From Anaerolinea sp. (GTDB taxonomy: Bacteria > Chloroflexota > Anaerolineae > Anaerolineales > Anaerolineaceae), in NCBI GenBank assembly GCA_013824385.1, contig PNNU01000132.1, forward strand, positions 1-8,328: a stretch of 8,328 nt of DNA, in the 5' to 3' direction. Made by a program: the position numbers and the translations under genes. Below the pieces are notes generated by a model that was not told the DNA's origin, did not search any database, and worked only from the letters and a program-made list of their open reading frames with translations. Within the stretch, counting starts at the first letter, position 1; every line of letters starts with the position of its first letter. Of the stretch, positions 6,656 to 8,328 are shown piece after piece.

Positions 6656-6662
6656 AGTTCCA

Positions 6663-6668
6663 CTCCTT
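6663..6668 (-). promoter_or_regulatory. Shine-Dalgarno fixing the pullulanase start
   Basis: On the minus strand AAGGAG stands 7 bases before the ATG at 6653-6655. Starting there places the charged residues and hydrophobic core of the signal peptide at the true N-terminus, whereas the upstream TTG at 6700 would add 15 polar residues in front. Confidence 0.85.
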
Positions 6669-6756
6669 TTGGTATCTCTCTTGTCATTTGAAAATCTCAA
6701 TATTTATTCTATCAACATATTGTGGTTGGAGTTGACTTATTAATAGCGGAGCTGAA

Positions 6757-6766
6757 CACCGCGGTG
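6757..6766. repeat. Perfect 10-bp GC-rich palindrome
   Basis: CACCGCGGTG stands about 100 bases upstream of the pullulanase start, on the promoter side of that gene. It could be an operator for a dimeric regulator. There is no further sign, such as a second copy or an obvious overlapping promoter, so the call is tentative. Confidence 0.25.
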
Positions 6767-6920
6767 CTTGTTACGTTGGTTACATGCTTTGAGATGGCTG
6801 ATATACTTGTTTTTGCTATCTCCGCAACAAGCTAGCGTAGTTAGCAAAAGCAAAGTCACCGGTTTATTAGGGGTCACAAGAAAAGTAACAATATTTGAAT
6901 AGGTAGAAACGTTATAATTC

Positions 6921-7019
6921 TTACGCAATAAAGCAGGGCCATGCTTGCAATACTAAAAAAGTCAGGAATATAGTAAATCCTATAGCAACAGCTTTTTTAC
7001 CATCATTTTTGTTTTCCAA
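6921..7019 (-). CDS. Possible 32-residue single-span membrane peptide
   Basis: From a TTG (7017-7019) the frame reads a short charged head (MENKNDGKK), then a hydrophobic run from AVAIGF through FLVLQAW, and ends CFIA before TAA. The layout, with positive residues just before one membrane span, is that of small inner-membrane peptides. AGGA (complement of 7026-7029) is 6 bases ahead of the TTG. Against it are the rare start codon, AT-rich DNA in which such frames arise easily, and lack of any recognised family. It could also be a remnant of the C-terminus of a larger lost membrane protein, although a stop (TAG) lies a few codons upstream. Confidence 0.25.
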   Translation of the reverse strand: MENKNDGKKAVAIGFTIFLTFLVLQAWPCFIA

Positions 7020-7257
7020 TTTAAATCCTATAATTATGTTTAGTTGCTACGACGAATTTCGAATGAAGCATTTACAGAACACGACCTATATTTATTTTTA
7101 GACATGAATTATTTAAAATAATACTTTATAACTAAGTAGAAACAAATAGAATATATACTGAGTAAAAATTTTGTTAATTGTTTCGACTTAATCAGTTTAT
7201 GTAGTTCAAAAATATTATTTTTATATAGACCAACTTGAGAGAACGAAGTTTACAATT

Positions 7258-7262
7258 AGAGG
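7258..7262 (+). promoter_or_regulatory. Shine-Dalgarno favouring the TTG start of the antitoxin
   Basis: AGAGG lies 5 bases before the TTG at 7268-7270. The alternative TTG at 7235, in the same frame, has no ribosome site, and the extra 11 residues are not typical of the Phd family N-terminus. If TATATA (7222-7227) is the -10 box, a leaderless start at 7235 remains conceivable. Confidence 0.5.
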
Positions 7263-7267
7263 TATTT

Positions 7268-7630
7268 TTGGAAAACAAACAGAACGTGGAAGAAGCCAGG
7301 AACACAGTTATTGAATTAATTAACGCATGTTTGGTAAAGGGACCGCAGATATTTTTATTACGCGGGAAAGAAATTGCTGCAGTAGTTTCAATTAATGACT
7401 ATAAAGAAATGAGTTTATTAAAAAAAATGCCTTATTATTTCTTATCACCAGAAAACCATCAATTAATAAAACGCAACGAAGAAAATATAGCCGTTATTCT
7501 TCCTTATTCCGATTTCTTAGAATTGAGTAAAAAAAATGGAACTCTTTCGAGTTTTTTTCGGGAATCGCCGTTATCTGGGATTGATCTAAGGCGGGATCAT
7601 GCTATATCACCCGAGGAAATAACATTATGA
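7268..7630 (+). CDS. Phd/YefM-like antitoxin with an apparent internal half-domain duplication
   Basis: The protein has 120 residues from the TTG at 7268 (131 from a TTG at 7235). Residues 6-48 follow the Phd pattern: a helix NVEEARNTVIELI, then GPQIFLLRGKEIAAVVS and NDYKEM (43-48), the DNA-binding fold that dimerises and represses its own operon. A second copy of the RG..IA.V....DY stretch appears at about 64-90 (HQLIKRNEENIAVILPYSDFLEL, cited as a landmark). The tail (92-120) with SSFFRESPLSG and a charged end is the usual unstructured segment that wraps the toxin. Usual Phd antitoxins are about 75-95 residues, so this one is longer by the duplicated part. The stop overlaps the toxin start as ATGA, implying translational coupling. 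Autoregulation is expected by family but no operator was identified. Confidence 0.7.
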   Translation: MENKQNVEEARNTVIELINACLVKGPQIFLLRGKEIAAVVSINDYKEMSLLKKMPYYFLSPENHQLIKRNEENIAVILPYSDFLELSKKNGTLSSFFRESPLSGIDLRRDHAISPEEITL

Positions 7631-8049
7631 AATATTTGTTGGATACACCCTTACTTGCGGAATTGCTTCGTGCTAGACCTGAGGATTGGATATCCCATTG
7701 GATAGACGCATTTAATGAGGATGAAGTTTATCTTAGTGCAGTGACCATCAAAGAGATCAATACTAGTATTGAAAAAATTGAAGAAGTTAACCAAAAAAAA
7801 CAATTACATGCATGGCTAAAAAACGAATTGATGGTACGGTTTCACGGTAAAATCATCCCGATTAACGAAGACGTTTTCACTGAGTGGAAAAAGTTGGCTG
7901 CTGAAACGGGTGCTATTGGCAAACCGCTTTCAGCAATGGATGGACTGATTGCGGCCACCGTCCGCGCCAGAGGACTGGTGCTGATCACCTACAACCGCGA
8001 GATCTTTGCTGAGGCAGGTATCGAGGTTTCTGATCCCTGGCAGGGGTGA
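7627..8049 (+). CDS. vapC: PIN-domain toxin (VapC/FitB-like ribonuclease)
   Basis: This 140-residue protein is complete and of usual length. The PIN order is clear: YLLDT with D6, YLSAVTIKEI with E43, LSAMDGLIAATVRARGL with D105, then LITYN with N123 and the closing VSDPW. These acidic residues hold Mg2+ for RNA cleavage in VapC-type toxins. Two deviations stand out. The usual DTN after the first strand is DTP (P8), and the fourth acid of the T-x-N-x2-D-F motif is absent (N123-R-E-I-F), with E125 one position early as a possible substitute. The ATG overlaps the antitoxin stop by four bases. The last third (from about 7915) is richer in G+C than the rest. Activity is likely but not assured. 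Confidence 0.85.
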   Translation: MKYLLDTPLLAELLRARPEDWISHWIDAFNEDEVYLSAVTIKEINTSIEKIEEVNQKKQLHAWLKNELMVRFHGKIIPINEDVFTEWKKLAAETGAIGKPLSAMDGLIAATVRARGLVLITYNREIFAEAGIEVSDPWQG

Positions 8050-8061
8050 TAATGTAGAATA

Positions 8062-8328
8062 TTACACATCCGTTTCTTTTCCCTGATGGTAGGCTATCAT
8101 AATCGCAGCAGCCACAGCCAGGCGGTGATCGACTAACCCTGATACATCCTTACTCAGATCGATGACCAGTTCATAGCTGATCGGTTTTACTTTTTGCCGT
8201 AATTCTCCCACTTCAATCTCGCCGACTTTGATATCCATTTGCTGGGGCAGGTCATGTGTAATCAATTCTCTAAGCAGCGATTTGTTAAGTGATTTTTCAA
8301 ACACCTTTCCAACCGTTTTACCTTCAAC
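8062..8328 (-). CDS. Unrecognised protein, C-terminal 88 residues
   Basis: The frame is open from the right edge of the window to a TAA at 8062-8064, and the gene begins outside. I do not recognise the family. The visible part has a helical start (KVFEKSLNKSLLRELI), a strand-rich middle (MDIKVGEIEVGELRQ, then PISYELVIDLS) and a small hydrophobic helix (HRLAVAAAIMIAY) close to a charged end. There is no long transmembrane segment. A GTG at 8302-8304 could start a shorter 80-residue product. GGAAAG lies directly against that GTG, too close for a ribosome site, and the frame continues upstream with similar composition, so a truncated longer gene is more likely. It converges on the toxin gene with a 12-base gap and no clear terminator between them. 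Confidence 0.6.
   Translation of the reverse strand, partial: VEGKTVGKVFEKSLNKSLLRELITHDLPQQMDIKVGEIEVGELRQKVKPISYELVIDLSKDVSGLVDHRLAVAAAIMIAYHQGKETDV

Larger units (their letters stand above)
6656..7267. other. Gene-poor AT-rich spacer between pullulanase and toxin-antitoxin genes
   Basis: No family-level gene is recognised here. The left part (about 6740-6890) is of mixed composition and holds the palindrome CACCGCGGTG (6757-6766). The right part (about 6950-7260) is very AT-rich and includes ATTATTT-A-AAATAAT (7108-7122), a near-perfect palindrome of the kind expected by chance in such DNA. TAGGTAGAA occurs at 6900-6908. A TATATA at 7222-7227 could be the -10 box of the antitoxin-toxin operon, but no good -35 is seen. 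A short membrane-peptide frame (6921-7019) is listed separately. Confidence 0.6.

Noticed and set aside
6740..6928. A 62-residue minus-strand frame with a hydrophobic stretch (PVTLLLLTTLACC).
   Set aside because: TTG start with no ribosome site, no recognised family, and a cysteine- and basic-rich tail unlike a real protein. It is best treated as chance reading frame in the spacer.
1..8328. CRISPR array, tRNA or rRNA genes, insertion sequence ends.
   Set aside because: I saw no regularly spaced direct repeats, cloverleaf with a TTCRANYC-type arm, ribosomal RNA signature or transposase. Absence by eye is weaker than a dedicated search.

Overview
The window reads as a chromosomal or integrated-plasmid segment from an uncultured-type bacterium. 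The overall gene style (a ParA / ExeA-type ATPase / DnaA-N protein cluster and a secreted pullulanase with twin N-terminal X25-like modules) would fit Chloroflexota, class Anaerolineae. That placement is an inference from style and has not been tested by alignment. Base composition is mosaic by eye: the replication-type module (1-2486) is the most GC-rich, the pullulanase gene is intermediate, and the stretch around 6960-7900 is strongly AT-rich.

Region 1 (1-2486) looks like a replication and partition control module. The first 24 codons of a ParA ATPase run leftwards off the window. Divergent from it are an ExeA-type AAA+ ATPase, a small protein with a ribbon-helix-helix-like pattern, and a 311-residue protein that joins a DnaA N-terminal domain to an unrelated C-terminal helix-turn-helix region. 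The divergent parA/ATPase intergenic region has a good sigma70-type promoter facing each way, with a perfect 14-bp palindrome between the two -35 boxes. A 9-bp inverted repeat (TTCTACCTA/TAGGTAGAA), a small GC-cored hairpin and a second hairpin lie in front of the DnaA-N gene. The DnaA-like initiator appears to be split: the helicase-loading N-terminal domain is on one protein and a separate AAA+ ATPase is encoded two genes upstream. This is the most interesting part of the window.

Region 2 (2517-3235, minus strand) is a decayed HEPN/MNT toxin-antitoxin pair. An intact MntA-type nucleotidyltransferase is followed by a hepT that has a premature stop, an internal in-frame deletion, loss of the catalytic arginine and loss of its normal end. 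A hairpin at 3203-3235 separates this pair from the upstream gene on the same strand.

Region 3 (3317-6655, minus strand) is a single large gene for an exported GH13 pullulanase with all catalytic motifs intact. It would debranch pullulan or starch outside the cell and has no obvious functional link to its neighbours.

Region 4 (6656-7267) is a gene-poor, AT-rich spacer. It holds a possible 32-residue single-span membrane peptide and a third copy of the TAGGTAGAA motif. Region 5 (7268-8049, plus strand) is a translationally coupled toxin-antitoxin pair: a Phd-like antitoxin that seems to carry a duplicated half-domain, and a PIN-domain toxin with an atypical fourth acidic position. Region 6 (8062-8328, minus strand) is the C-terminal 88 residues of a gene I do not recognise, convergent with the toxin gene.
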